64,000 bases of DNA from Silanimonas sp965368785 (GCA_965368785.1 CBDUOG010000001.1:1-64000), one strand, 5' to 3'; shown: positions 8,722 through 17,346, counted from the stretch's first letter. The notes: generated from the letters alone by a model not told the origin. Numbers and translations are program-made.

Positions 8722-10074
8722 TTACAGAATATACCGGCTCAGGTCTTGATCCTGTACGACCTCGCCGAGCTGGCTGTCGACAAAACTACGATCGACATCC
8801 AAGCGAAAGCCACTTTTATCCGGGGCTTCGTAACTGATCTGTTCGAGCAGTTTTTCCAGTACGGTGTGCAAGCGACGCGCCCCGATATTTTCCTGACGCT
8901 CGTTGATATCGAATGCAATCTCGGCCAGGCGTTCAATGCCTTCGCTGGAGAAGTTCACGTCAACGCCCTCGGTCATCATGAGTGCACTGTATTGCTTGGT
9001 AAGTGCATTTTTTGGTTCGCTAAGAATTCGCACAAAATCATTTTGCGACAGCGCGCCCAGCTCTACCCGGATCGGAAAGCGACCCTGCAATTCCGGGATC
9101 AGATCCGAAGGCTTGGCCAAATGAAAAGCGCCTGACGCGATGAACAAAATATGATCGGTCTTAATCGCGCCGTATTTCGTGCTGACCGTCGATCCTTCGA
9201 CCATCGGCAGCAGGTCGCGCTGAACCCCCTCACGAGAAACGTCGGCGCCAATCGAATCACTGCGTTTGGTGACCTTGTCTATCTCATCAATAAATACGAT
9301 GCCGTTTTGTTCGCAGGCCTCTAAGGCCTGCTGGCGAATTTCGTCCTCATTGACGAGTCGGCTTGCCTCTTCTTCGATCAGCGTAGGCAGAGCGGTCTTA
9401 ACCTTCATTTTGCGGCTATGAGTTTTCTGACCGGCCATACCTTGAAACATTTTTTGTAGCTGTCCGGCCATTTCGTCCATGCCCGGCGGAGCCATTATGT
9501 CGACACCGATATTGACGCTCAAATCGACTTCGATCTCGCGCTCGTCCAACTGGCCCTCGCGCAGCTGCTTGCGCAATTTCTGCCGCGTTTCACTATCACT
9601 GCTGGTCTCGCGCGCCACGTCGGACTCGAATCCGTACTGTTTGGCGCGCTTGGGTAGTAGCGCGTCTAAAATACGCTCTTCCGCCGAATCTTCGGCAGCA
9701 GCGCGAACCCGGCTTTTTGCCTGTTCGCGGAACATTTTGACCGCTACATCGGCCAGGTCTCGAATTATCTGTTCGACGTCTTTACCGACATAGCCCACTT
9801 CGGTAAACCGGGTCGCCTCAACCTTCACAAAAGGCGCATTCGCCAGCGCGGCCAGGCGGCGGGCGATTTCGGTTTTACCCACGCCTGTCGGGCCGATCAT
9901 CAAAATATTTTTCGGCATTACTTCGTTGCGCAGAGCCGGCTCAAGCTGCATGCGCCGCCAACGATTGCGCAGTGCAATTGCTACGGCTCGTTTGGCACCG
10001 GATTGACCAATGATGTATTTGTCCAGCTCCTGCACAATTTCGCGCGGAGTCATCGTCGACTGTTGCTCGCTCAT
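8722..10074 (-). CDS. hslU: HslU, ATPase subunit of the HslUV protease
   Basis: The 450-residue AAA+ unfoldase caps and feeds the HslV peptidase. It shows Walker A GPTGVGKTE (61-69), the substrate-gripping pore loop GYVG (94-97), an acidic insertion (I) domain in the middle, Walker B GIVFIDEIDK and the C-terminal tail LSRYIL that docks into HslV to activate it. Length and motifs match the family. Its start overlaps the hslV stop by four bases (ATGA), giving coupled translation of the two subunits. Transcription probably starts at the sigma-32-like promoter ahead of hslV. Confidence 0.98.
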   Translation of the reverse strand: MSEQQSTMTPREIVQELDKYIIGQSGAKRAVAIALRNRWRRMQLEPALRNEVMPKNILMIGPTGVGKTEIARRLAALANAPFVKVEATRFTEVGYVGKDVEQIIRDLADVAVKMFREQAKSRVRAAAEDSAEERILDALLPKRAKQYGFESDVARETSSDSETRQKLRKQLREGQLDEREIEVDLSVNIGVDIMAPPGMDEMAGQLQKMFQGMAGQKTHSRKMKVKTALPTLIEEEASRLVNEDEIRQQALEACEQNGIVFIDEIDKVTKRSDSIGADVSREGVQRDLLPMVEGSTVSTKYGAIKTDHILFIASGAFHLAKPSDLIPELQGRFPIRVELGALSQNDFVRILSEPKNALTKQYSALMMTEGVDVNFSSEGIERLAEIAFDINERQENIGARRLHTVLEKLLEQISYEAPDKSGFRLDVDRSFVDSQLGEVVQDQDLSRYIL

Positions 10075-10610
10075 AGTTGCTCAACCGTAATGTTCTGATT
10101 GGTATAGATACAAATGCTACCGGCGATTTTCAGGCTCTCTTCGGCAATTTCGCGCGCAGATAGCTGTGTGTGCGCCATCAGCGCTTTGGCCGCCGAAAGC
10201 GCGAACGGCCCACCCGAGCCGATCGCAATCAGACCATCTTCGGGTTCAATAACATCGCCATTACCGGAAATAATGAGTGAGTGGTCTTTGTCGGCAACAG
10301 CCAGCAAGGCTTCCAGTCGACCTAAACGGCGATCCGTGCGCCAGGACTTGGCCATTTCAACCGCGGCACGCTGCAATTGTTTGTTATGTTTTTCCAGCTG
10401 CGCTTCAAACAGTTCGAATAAGGTGAACGCATCGGCCGCGGCGCCGGCAAAACCGGCCAACACACTACCGCCGGCCAGTCGCCTGACTTTGCGCGCATTT
10501 GATTTCATTACGGTGTTGCCTAGGGTGACCTGACCATCGCCAGCCACAACCAATTGACCGTCGCGGCGGACGGACACCACCGTCGTGGCGTGATAAATAT
10601 TGGGGTCCAT
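10071..10610 (-). CDS. hslV: HslV, peptidase subunit of the HslUV protease
   Basis: The 179-residue threonine peptidase of the proteasome beta-subunit family forms a double hexamer inside HslU caps. The mature protein should start at T9, in TTVVSVRRDGQ, so a short propeptide of eight residues (MDPNIYHA) must be removed to free the catalytic threonine. GDGQVTLGNTVMK and GSGGPFALSAAKAL are typical of the family. It is the first gene of the hslV-hslU-DUF971 unit and is preceded by a heat-shock-type promoter. Confidence 0.98.
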   Translation of the reverse strand: MDPNIYHATTVVSVRRDGQLVVAGDGQVTLGNTVMKSNARKVRRLAGGSVLAGFAGAAADAFTLFELFEAQLEKHNKQLQRAAVEMAKSWRTDRRLGRLEALLAVADKDHSLIISGNGDVIEPEDGLIAIGSGGPFALSAAKALMAHTQLSAREIAEESLKIAGSICIYTNQNITVEQL

Positions 10611-10635
10611 AAAAATCCTTATGCCTGAACTACTA

Positions 10636-10664
10636 GGTTGGGGACGGTGTGCGGTCTTTACAAG
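10636..10664 (-). promoter_or_regulatory. Sigma-32-like heat-shock promoter of hslVU
   Basis: On the minus strand, CTTGTAA (10664-10658), a 14-base spacer and CCCCAACC (10643-10636) lie about 25 bases before the hslV start. This is close to the sigma-32 consensus CTTGAA-N13-15-CCCCATNT. hslVU is a classical member of the heat-shock regulon, which supports the match. It is read by eye and untested. Confidence 0.55.
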
Positions 10665-10688
10665 GGTAAAGGGTCAAAGCAGCCTGTA

Positions 10689-11603
10689 TCAGGACTTGCC
10701 GCTTTTTTTACGTTTTGCTCGCGGATGGGCCGCGTCGTACACCTTGGCCAGGTGCTGATAATCCAGATGCGTATAAATCTGGGTAGTGGCAATATCTGCA
10801 TGCCCCAGAAGTTCTTGAACCCCGCGCAAGTCGCCGGAAGACTCAAGCACGTGGCTAGCGAAGCTATGCCGCAATAGATGCGGGTGCACACGTTTCCAAA
10901 GGCCCTGCTGCTGCGCCAGCTGGCGTAATCTCAACTGCACCGCGCGCGGTGTAATCGGCCCGTTACGTCCGGGGAATACCGGGCTTTGCGCCGTTCCACC
11001 ACTATGATCGCGCCACTCACGCAACGCATTTATCGCGTGCGAGCCAATGGGCACAATGCGGGTTTTATTACCTTTGCCGGTAATTCGAACTAGCGCGTTC
11101 TCAAGCTCAATGCCCTGCCAACGCAATACACACAATTCAGATAAACGCAGACCCGAGGAATAAAACAGCTCAAGCATGGCCCGATCACGCAGACCCAGCT
11201 GCGAGTCAGTTGGGACCTCGACCAACTGTTTCATCTCGTCCGGATCAAGTACCTGAGGTAATTTCCGGGGCGCCTTGGGTGCGCGAATGCTTTGCGCAGG
11301 ATTGTTCGGAATTTCTCCATGCTTAAGCGCATAGGCGAATAAGTTGCGGCAGGCAGATAATCGCCGTTGCAGGCTTTTGCCGGACAAGCCCCGACGATGC
11401 TCATGGGCGATAAAACTGCGCATCGCCTCTGCGTGGATTTGCGCCAAGGTGTTAAATGATTGAGTCTGCGCCCACTCATCAAGTGCCTGCAGGTCTCGCC
11501 CGTAGGCGTCTAAAGTATTGGCTGAAAGACGCCGCTCAACACGCAGATGATCTAAGTACCGATCAATCCACTCGCGTATCGCAGTGGCGTGGGCGGAACT
11601 CAG
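10689..11603 (-). CDS. xerC: Tyrosine recombinase XerC, probable CTG start
   Basis: XerC with XerD resolves chromosome dimers at dif. From CTG at 11603 the product is 304 residues. The N-terminal core-binding domain includes EWIDRYLDHLRVERRLSANT, and the catalytic set R153, K177, H242, R245, H268, Y277 sits almost where E. coli XerC has it. No ATG, GTG or TTG occurs in frame between the upstream in-frame stop (11640-11642) and a TTG at 11447; starting there would delete 52 residues of the conserved core-binding domain. The CTG overlaps the DUF484 stop as CTGA, matching the ATGA overlaps at both other junctions of this operon. A G-rich stretch lies just upstream of the CTG. A second in-frame CTG lies at 11612, so the exact start is inference. 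Confidence 0.9.
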   Translation of the reverse strand: MSSAHATAIREWIDRYLDHLRVERRLSANTLDAYGRDLQALDEWAQTQSFNTLAQIHAEAMRSFIAHEHRRGLSGKSLQRRLSACRNLFAYALKHGEIPNNPAQSIRAPKAPRKLPQVLDPDEMKQLVEVPTDSQLGLRDRAMLELFYSSGLRLSELCVLRWQGIELENALVRITGKGNKTRIVPIGSHAINALREWRDHSGGTAQSPVFPGRNGPITPRAVQLRLRQLAQQQGLWKRVHPHLLRHSFASHVLESSGDLRGVQELLGHADIATTQIYTHLDYQHLAKVYDAAHPRAKRKKSGKS

Positions 11604-12280
11604 GGTGACCAGTCCCGCCCCAGCGCTACCGCTAGAGCTTCAGACATCATGCGCAAAAACAATGTTCCCATGCCCGGATAGAAACGGTTGGCATTGCGAC
11701 TGGCAATGGCAATCATGCCAAAGCCTGCTACGGGCAGTAGCGCCACGGACGCAGCGTGACTGGCGTGCTTTTCAAACAGGAAATCCATCTTGTCATTATT
11801 TAGCCGGCCGCAAAGCGCTTCGTCGCTTTGGAAAAAATCTTTGAATGGCTTCAATGCGTGGCTGTCTTGCGCGCAATAGCGCAACCAGTCGTTTTCGGGC
11901 AGGCCATCGACTTCGGAAAACAAAACGACCCGCACCATATCGCCGGCAAAGTCTTCCCCCAGCGATGCAACCATCGCCCGCACGGTAGCAGCGGCCGAGT
12001 CTGCTTTCATTAAGGCCAGAGTAAGTTGATGCGTGCGAACTGCCAGACGTTCGTTGGTCTCTGCGTTGGCGAATAACTCATGCAGGCGTCGCGACAGTTC
12101 GCGATTTTTTTCGCGCAGTATTTCCAACTGATAACTAGCCAGTGAGGTTGCTTTGCCTTCTTCACGCGGCACCAGCAAACTCACAGCTAAGTCCGGATAT
12201 TTCTCCAAGAATTGCGGATGGCGTCGCAACCATGCCGCGACCTCGTGCGAGTTCAGCTTTTCTCCAGGGACTTCGCTCAT
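11600..12280 (-). CDS. DUF484 (GAF-like) protein
   Basis: The 226-residue protein belongs to DUF484. It has the N-terminal helical signature EVAAWLRRHPQFLEKYPDL, a coiled segment (LEILREKNRELSRRLHELF) and a GAF-like domain to the C-terminus (FGMIAIASRNANRFYPGMGT). The function is unknown, but the gene lies between dapF and xerC in many gammaproteobacteria, as here. I chose ATG 12280: it overlaps the dapF stop as ATGA and has AAGGAGAG about ten bases upstream. An in-frame GTG at 12289 is too close to that site. Confidence 0.92.
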   Translation of the reverse strand: MSEVPGEKLNSHEVAAWLRRHPQFLEKYPDLAVSLLVPREEGKATSLASYQLEILREKNRELSRRLHELFANAETNERLAVRTHQLTLALMKADSAAATVRAMVASLGEDFAGDMVRVVLFSEVDGLPENDWLRYCAQDSHALKPFKDFFQSDEALCGRLNNDKMDFLFEKHASHAASVALLPVAGFGMIAIASRNANRFYPGMGTLFLRMMSEALAVALGRDWSP

Positions 12281-13107
12281 ACCAACCACTCTCCTTCAAA
12301 AACAAAACTCGCCGGTCCGCTCATCGTAATACTAGAGTCGGCATCCGGCCAATGAATATGCAAAGTGCCGCCAGGCAGATGCACTGCGACATTGCGATTG
12401 ACTAAATTTCGTCGAATCAATATTGCGGCAGCCGCACAGGCACCGCTGCCACAGGCCAGCGTTTCGCCGGCTCCGCGTTCAAACACTCTGAGGCGGACAT
12501 TGTTCTTGTCGACAATCTGTGCAAAACCAACGTTGACGCTGTTCTTAAACCAACGGCCTTTCTGCAAGATCGTGCCCAGGCTCTGAACATCGGCCATTGC
12601 AACATCCGTCACGCTGATGAGCGCATGCGGGTTACCCATGGATACTGCGGCAAAATGGATCAATTTCCGTCGATACTCCACGCAGTATTGGGTGGCCTGC
12701 TGCAAGTTCAGTCCGATGCTGTTGACATGGAAATCAGGCACCCCCATGGCAATGGCGTACTCGCCTTTAACGAGGCGCACTGTGATGCTGCCGGCCGGAC
12801 CGTCGAGCTTAAAACTGTTTTTATCTGCGCTGCCATCGCGCTGCAAATAGGCGGCGACGCAGCGCGCGCCGTTTCCGCACTGCAATGCTTTGCTGCCATC
12901 TGCATTATGGATGTCATAGCTGGCTATCGCGGTTGAGCTGTGAGCCGGGTGGATCGTCAGTAGCTGATCGAATCCTACGCCGAAATGGCGGTCCGCCATT
13001 GCCTGCACTTTCTCGCTTTCTGGCGCAGCTTGACCGCTGCGACAATCGATAATGACAAAATCATTGCCGATGCCGTGCATTTTGGTAAAGCGTAAAGCGT
13101 TGCTCAT
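12277..13107 (-). CDS. dapF: Diaminopimelate epimerase
   Basis: The 276-residue enzyme converts LL- to meso-diaminopimelate, the precursor of lysine and of the peptidoglycan cross-link. The two catalytic cysteines are visible: C77 in LQCGNGARC and C219 in ACGSGACAAA. The N-terminal signature MHGIGNDFV is intact. It overlaps lptM upstream and DUF484 downstream by ATGA, forming the conserved lptM-dapF-DUF484-xerC operon. Confidence 0.98.
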   Translation of the reverse strand: MSNALRFTKMHGIGNDFVIIDCRSGQAAPESEKVQAMADRHFGVGFDQLLTIHPAHSSTAIASYDIHNADGSKALQCGNGARCVAAYLQRDGSADKNSFKLDGPAGSITVRLVKGEYAIAMGVPDFHVNSIGLNLQQATQYCVEYRRKLIHFAAVSMGNPHALISVTDVAMADVQSLGTILQKGRWFKNSVNVGFAQIVDKNNVRLRVFERGAGETLACGSGACAAAAILIRRNLVNRNVAVHLPGGTLHIHWPDADSSITMSGPASFVFEGEWLV

Positions 13108-13217
13108 TGTTGGGCGGAAGCAGGCTTTTCCGGGCGGACTAAATCGCCTTTGTTACCGCAAGCGATCAACATGAACAAGCTCAAACTGATAAGCAGTAGT
13201 CGGATTATGGTCTTCAT
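13104..13217 (-). CDS. lptM: Small lipoprotein LptM (YifL-like)
   Basis: The 37-residue lipoprotein starts at ATG 13217. The signal peptide MKTIIRLLLISLSLFMLIAC ends in a lipobox with the lipidated cysteine at C20, followed by GNKGDLVRPE, close to the conserved GxKGxLxxP start of YifL/LptM. In E. coli LptM binds the LptDE translocon and helps its maturation, and the gene is likewise just upstream of dapF. The frame extends upstream, but those residues are Arg/Pro/Ser-rich and would destroy the signal peptide, so I reject the longer version. No strong ribosome site is visible. Confidence 0.85.
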   Translation of the reverse strand: MKTIIRLLLISLSLFMLIACGNKGDLVRPEKPASAQQ

Positions 13218-13266
13218 GGGGCGCAGTATACTCGGCTGAGGGATTCGGTTCTGCATAGGAGAGACT

Positions 13267-13929
13267 ATGAACCCATTTTTGATCCTACTGTCTGTTGGCG
13301 GCGTCATCTTGCTCGTTGGCCTATTCGTCCTGCTGGGCAAAGGCCAGGCTGGGCGTGGGGCGCTGAGGCGACTAATCAGACGCCTGCTAGGCCTGAGCAT
13401 CTGCCTGACTGCGCTGCTGCTGATATCTGCGGGCATCGCGGTTTATCAGTACATAAAACTGGACACGGACCTGCCGGTTGCCACGATCTCTACCCGCGCC
13501 ATTGCAACCCAAAAATTCGAGCTGACCCTCAGCCGACCGGACGGCCGGGTGGAGACATTTCGGGTCTTAGGTGACGAATGGCAGCTGGACGCGCGAATCG
13601 TACGCTGGAAAACTGCGGCCTGGCTGGCAGGCGCGCCACCGATTTATCGCCTGGAACGACTGTCCGGCCGATACGGCGATACCAAGCAGGAGCTTAGTTC
13701 GCCGCGTAGTGTCTTCGCTTTGGATCGAACCAGCGTGTTTGACATTTCAACCCTGCAAAAAAGGTATCCACAGTACCTGCCTTTCGTTGACGCGCGATTT
13801 GGCAGTGCCGCCTATTTGCCCATGCTCGATGGGGCGACCTATGAGGTTTATTACAATCCGCGTGGTGGGCTTGTTGCCCGTCCGGCTGACCGGCTCACCG
13901 AGCGCCTATTGGATGCAGCCGGCTGGTAA
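13267..13929 (+). CDS. Uncharacterised inner-membrane protein
   Basis: The 220-residue protein has two N-terminal membrane segments (about 4-26 and 42-62) joined by a short basic loop (RGALRRLIRRLLG), then a soluble domain of about 155 residues, probably periplasmic. That domain contains TLSRPDGRVETFRVLGDEWQLDARI and a C-terminal YEVYYNPRGGLVARPA. I recognise it as a conserved Xanthomonadales-type hypothetical (some relatives are labelled efflux-related without evidence) but cannot assign a function. The ATG at 13267 has AGGAGAG just upstream. It is divergent from lptM and 30 bases upstream of a Sel1-like gene on the same strand. Confidence 0.8.
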   Translation: MNPFLILLSVGGVILLVGLFVLLGKGQAGRGALRRLIRRLLGLSICLTALLLISAGIAVYQYIKLDTDLPVATISTRAIATQKFELTLSRPDGRVETFRVLGDEWQLDARIVRWKTAAWLAGAPPIYRLERLSGRYGDTKQELSSPRSVFALDRTSVFDISTLQKRYPQYLPFVDARFGSAAYLPMLDGATYEVYYNPRGGLVARPADRLTERLLDAAGW

Positions 13930-13959
13930 AATATCCGGTCATTGTATTGGGGGAAATTC

Positions 13960-14601
13960 ATGCGTATTACGGTTTGCTTGTTAGTCGCGATACTCAGTTT
14001 TAGTTTAGTAAGTGTCGCATCGGCAGATCTGGCCAGTGCGCAAAAAGCGCTTCAGGCGGGCAAGCATAAAAAAGCCATTGAGCTGTTTACATCCCTGGCT
14101 GAGGCCGGAGATGGACGCGCCGCGGTAACCATTGGATTGATTTATCAAACGGGCGGCAACAAAGTAAAACAAGATTACGCCAAAGCCTACGAGTGGTACC
14201 TCAAAGCACTTGATTTGAACAATGGTGATGCGCTGAATAATCTGGGCGTGATGCATCGTGATGGACAGGGCGTCCCACAAAATCGACGTGTGGCCTATCT
14301 GGCATTCTTGACGGTGCATATGCTCGGTCTGGGTGATGGCGGCACTCAGTCGCGCGCAAACGCGAATTTGCGCCGGGAAGTTGCCGAGCTGCCCAAATCA
14401 GAATTAGAAATCGCGGTCTGTTACAGCCGGGCCTACTTCTGGCAGCAAATCAAGGAAAAGGGCGCAGTCACCGAAATGACCGATGAGCTGCGGCCCGGCG
14501 ACACCAATCCGCGCATCAAGGATATGAACTTCTGGACCCGTTCTGAGCGCGAAGCGATGAATTTTGATTGTGACGCGCTGAACCCCTCAAGCCCGGACTG
14601 A
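13960..14601 (+). CDS. Exported Sel1/TPR-like repeat protein
   Basis: The 213-residue protein has a signal peptide (MRITVCLLVAILSFSLVSVASA) and two or three Sel1-like helical repeats (KKAIELFTSLAEAGDGRAAVTIG, YAKAYEWYLKALDLNNGDALNNLG, VPQNRRVAYLAFL). Such repeats mediate protein contacts in the periplasm. I start at ATG 13960, which has a GGGGGAAA ribosome site six to ten bases upstream, rather than at a TTG 18 bases earlier. No enzymatic motif is seen. It may be co-transcribed with the membrane protein upstream. Confidence 0.82.
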   Translation: MRITVCLLVAILSFSLVSVASADLASAQKALQAGKHKKAIELFTSLAEAGDGRAAVTIGLIYQTGGNKVKQDYAKAYEWYLKALDLNNGDALNNLGVMHRDGQGVPQNRRVAYLAFLTVHMLGLGDGGTQSRANANLRREVAELPKSELEIAVCYSRAYFWQQIKEKGAVTEMTDELRPGDTNPRIKDMNFWTRSEREAMNFDCDALNPSSPD

Positions 14602-14656
14602 TTCAAACAGTCGAGCATCTGCTTGAGTCATGTGAGGTTTCACTAAGAACCGCGTA

Positions 14657-15277
14657 CTAAGGCATTAAGCGGTAAATCTGTGCACCCGCATCGGTCGATG
14701 ATGTGACATCGGAGAATTGGTAGGCTCGGTAGATGCCATCGGCATTGATTTCCACCAGCAACGCACGCTGGGATTGTCGCCCTGCCTGCGACTGCTGTTT
14801 GCTGTCACCGGATAAGCTGAGCAGGCCAATATTTTTCATTTTAAAGTAGAGCTCAGACCAGTCGGGCTCCACCGGAAATGTCTGGCGACTACTCGTAACG
14901 CGCACTGCCTTGGACTCGCCGTCGATCTGGCTGAAGTAGCTCAACCACATCTCCCCGGAAACACGCCGGTCTGATTGAACCTTTAGGCGCAACAGCTTAT
15001 GCGGTTGCTGCAAACCGAAGCCGGACCAAATTCGAATTTCGTATTCGCCGCTGTCGGGCAGGAACGTCCGCAGCGGTCTAAGGCCCGCACCGATTCCCAG
15101 TTCATCGGTATAGGGCAAGAGGCCGGGAAGATCCCCTTCAATGCGGGGTAGGCTAGAGGGAATGGGGCCGGACAGAAAGCTGGCGGCGGCCCAACCTGCG
15201 TGGCGCAATCCGGGGTTCTGGCAACCTACAAGAAGCCAACATAAGCCACAGCAGATCAAACCGATTCGGCGGATCAT
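14657..15277 (-). CDS. Uncharacterised lipoprotein
   Basis: The 206-residue product starts with a lipoprotein signal MIRRIGLICCGLCWLLVGCQ, lipidated at about C19. I do not recognise the rest, which is mostly predicted beta structure (YEIRIWSGFGLQQPHKLLRLKV, SGEMWLSYFSQIDGE) and ends in TDAGAQIYRLMP. The start overlaps the stop of the PaiB-like gene by four bases, so the two are probably one transcript. Residue +2 is Gln, compatible with outer-membrane sorting. Confidence 0.75.
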   Translation of the reverse strand: MIRRIGLICCGLCWLLVGCQNPGLRHAGWAAASFLSGPIPSSLPRIEGDLPGLLPYTDELGIGAGLRPLRTFLPDSGEYEIRIWSGFGLQQPHKLLRLKVQSDRRVSGEMWLSYFSQIDGESKAVRVTSSRQTFPVEPDWSELYFKMKNIGLLSLSGDSKQQSQAGRQSQRALLVEINADGIYRAYQFSDVTSSTDAGAQIYRLMP

Positions 15278-15909
15278 ACTGATCCCGTCTTTGATTCAAG
15301 ATTCTGTCGCATTATTTTTACCACTGCTTGATCATCCGGGCTCGGCGATGCGCTTAAGGCTCGAATGACCGACTGTTGATCTTCGGCGCTTAGGTTTTGA
15401 TTGAACTTGAATGCGCACTCGATGCGTTCAATGTCAATTTCAAAGCCGACGACTCCCTTAATGTCTTGATCGAATACCGCATCCATCTGCCTTACATCCC
15501 AGGGATCGCCGATCCCGGCTTCGTGATAGGCAATCAATCGTCGAAGCTCGACCGCCAAACGATCACCATCAATGAATTTGAGCTGGCCATAAACATGCGC
15601 TGCAGCGTAATTCCAGGTCGGAACGGTTACCTGGTCTCTATACCAGGCCGGTGAGATGTAGCTATGCGGTCCCTGAAAGACGACCATCACAGAGGGGTTG
15701 GATTCGAAAGATCTCCACTGCGGATTCGCACGTGACATATGCGCGAAAAGCGCGCCCTTCGTGCCGCGCTCAGAATCCAGCAAAAACGGAAGGTGACTTG
15801 CGGACAGTTCCCGGTCTGCGCAATTGATCAGAAGTGCGAAGTTGTGTTGTCGGATCAAAGCATGCGCTATCGATGGATCGTCGATTTTAAAGTGGCGCGG
15901 AATGTACAT
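15274..15909 (-). CDS. PaiB-family FMN-binding protein
   Basis: The 211-residue protein is full length for the PaiB family (FMN-binding split barrel, annotated as a negative transcriptional regulator). The N-terminus MYIPRHFKIDDPSIAHALI, the central SRANPQWRSF and GPHSYISPAWY, and TWNYAAAHVYGQL are characteristic. In Bacillus PaiB is linked to repression of protease and sporulation genes; in proteobacteria a flavin-dependent function is equally possible. No DNA-binding helix-turn-helix is evident. It is the first gene of a two-gene unit with the lipoprotein downstream. Confidence 0.88.
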   Translation of the reverse strand: MYIPRHFKIDDPSIAHALIRQHNFALLINCADRELSASHLPFLLDSERGTKGALFAHMSRANPQWRSFESNPSVMVVFQGPHSYISPAWYRDQVTVPTWNYAAAHVYGQLKFIDGDRLAVELRRLIAYHEAGIGDPWDVRQMDAVFDQDIKGVVGFEIDIERIECAFKFNQNLSAEDQQSVIRALSASPSPDDQAVVKIMRQNLESKTGSV

Positions 15910-16071
15910 GGTCTAAGCCTTCCTGACGAAACCGCAGCTTCGCTGATTTTCAGATCCCGGCGCAAGTAGCGATCGCGAAAGCACCGCACGGTTTTCGCGG
16001 ATCAAATCTATCGACAATCTGCTTGAGAATGCCCGTTGGTTATCTGGGCTGGGCCGGGGTTGCACCGCGCA

Positions 16072-16623
16072 TCACTCTTTGCAGTGGGTAATTTTTTCGA
16101 GATTATTATTGCTCTCATCGATCCAGTGCGAGTAGTTTCCGGCCGGGCGCAAATACGATGCGACTACGATGTAGTTTCGAAGTTTGCGTCCGCTCATATC
16201 CTCCGGACGAAACAACCAGGGTGTTTTCTGATTGCGTAGTTCCAACACGCGAAAGATTACCGGCCATTGCAGGGGACCGGAATATTTGTCACCACCTGTG
16301 GCTATACCCTCGCACTGGCGGACAAGTCGATAGCGATCCCCCTGCAATACCTTAATCGTGTCATAGCTCATGACATCGACCGCGTCATGCATTAGGCCAT
16401 CGAGGCGATCAGGCCCGATGCCCCAACACAATGCCGGGTCGGCACCGGAACATTCGATCAAGTAGCGTCGACCATCCTTGGTGACACTTCGACTGGACTG
16501 AATTTGCTCGGCGCTTAAATTCGGCGCATCCGGTGGCGGCACAATTTTGCCCAGCGTGCCATTGCAGCCGCTGAGCAAAATCCCCAAAAGACCTAAACCA
16601 ACGAACCGGATCGACTTGCGCAT
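16072..16623 (-). CDS. Uncharacterised lipoprotein
   Basis: The 183-residue lipoprotein has signal MRKSIRFVGLGLLGILLSGC with the modified cysteine at C20. I chose ATG 16623 over an in-frame TTG at 16632 because it gives a standard signal. The mature part has two to four cysteines (IECSGADPALCWGI, LVRQCEGIATGG, THCKE) that could form disulfides. I do not recognise a domain. It lies just downstream of the NTF2-like lipoprotein on the same strand, probably in one transcript. Confidence 0.72.
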   Translation of the reverse strand: MRKSIRFVGLGLLGILLSGCNGTLGKIVPPPDAPNLSAEQIQSSRSVTKDGRRYLIECSGADPALCWGIGPDRLDGLMHDAVDVMSYDTIKVLQGDRYRLVRQCEGIATGGDKYSGPLQWPVIFRVLELRNQKTPWLFRPEDMSGRKLRNYIVVASYLRPAGNYSHWIDESNNNLEKITHCKE

Positions 16624-16644
16624 AAAACCCAATGCACCACCGAA

Positions 16645-17157
16645 CTATTCGGTTGCAGCAGGCTCTTCACCGGTGTCCGGTTCCAGCAATTTTGCCGGCT
16701 GATCGGAATTCCAGATATCGCGGGTATACAGCCACCCGGAAGCAGTTCTTCGATGAATCGACATATAGCTTCCGCTATCGATCGTTGCGCCGGTCGGGTC
16801 GCTAACGCTGTAGTTACCGCTGATCCAGCCGGTATTGCCTTCAATACCGATGCCGTTTACCTCGCCTTTTACGAGCGTAATTCCCGCGGCCTTTGCTGCG
16901 GCCGAGTCGCTTCCCAAAAAATCTTTGATACCGGCCTTACCGCTTATCGCCAAAGTGCCCGGCGGCATGATGACCGCGTCTTCGGCGTACAAGTTGGCCA
17001 ATGCGTCAGCGTCGGCGGCTTGGTAGTAGTCAAACCAAATTAAGGACTCTGCCTCAAGCTTAGCCAGCTCAGCGGCGTTATCGGCCGGCTTGCTGCAACC
17101 AACAAATAGCATTGCGATGCCGATAACCAAGACCGGCAACAATATTTTGCGCATCAT
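16645..17157 (-). CDS. NTF2-like (DUF4440/SgcJ-type) lipoprotein
   Basis: The 170-residue lipoprotein (signal MMRKILLPVLVIGIAMLFVGC) carries a cone-shaped NTF2-like domain of the DUF4440/SnoaL type: WFDYYQAADADALANLYAEDAVIMPPG, then beta strands ending GWLYTRDIWNSDQP. Members bind small hydrophobic ligands or are isomerase-like; no catalytic set can be assigned here. The start is at the first of two adjacent ATGs, with GGGGAG six bases upstream. The frame is open for a further 53 codons upstream, but those residues lack a signal and are not supported. Confidence 0.82.
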   Translation of the reverse strand: MMRKILLPVLVIGIAMLFVGCSKPADNAAELAKLEAESLIWFDYYQAADADALANLYAEDAVIMPPGTLAISGKAGIKDFLGSDSAAAKAAGITLVKGEVNGIGIEGNTGWISGNYSVSDPTGATIDSGSYMSIHRRTASGWLYTRDIWNSDQPAKLLEPDTGEEPAATE

Positions 17158-17346
17158 ACGGTTCTCCCCTTTAGTAACACCCAGTTTAAGCCATCTCTTT
17201 CGGCTCAGGCTTCGTTTGAATTTAACGCCGAATACAGTTTGAAACGGACGCATGGCCCCGGCACTAACTTTCAAAAATCCGTCCGGCGAATGCGCTTCCT
17301 TTGTTCGGTCAGCCAACGCTACGCTCTTTGCGGCGTCGGTGCCAAC

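Noticed and set aside
8470..9135. Plus-strand open frame of 221 codons across DUF971 and hslU
   Set aside because: Both minus-strand genes are well supported; the antisense frame spans their boundary and has no domain.
13218..13436. Upstream extension of the lptM frame to 110 residues
   Set aside because: The extra part is Arg/Pro/Ser-rich, overlaps the divergent membrane protein gene and would bury the lipoprotein signal.
17158..17316. Extension of the NTF2-like lipoprotein by 53 residues
   Set aside because: The ATG-ATG at 17157 has a GGGGAG site and a proper lipoprotein signal; the longer form has neither.
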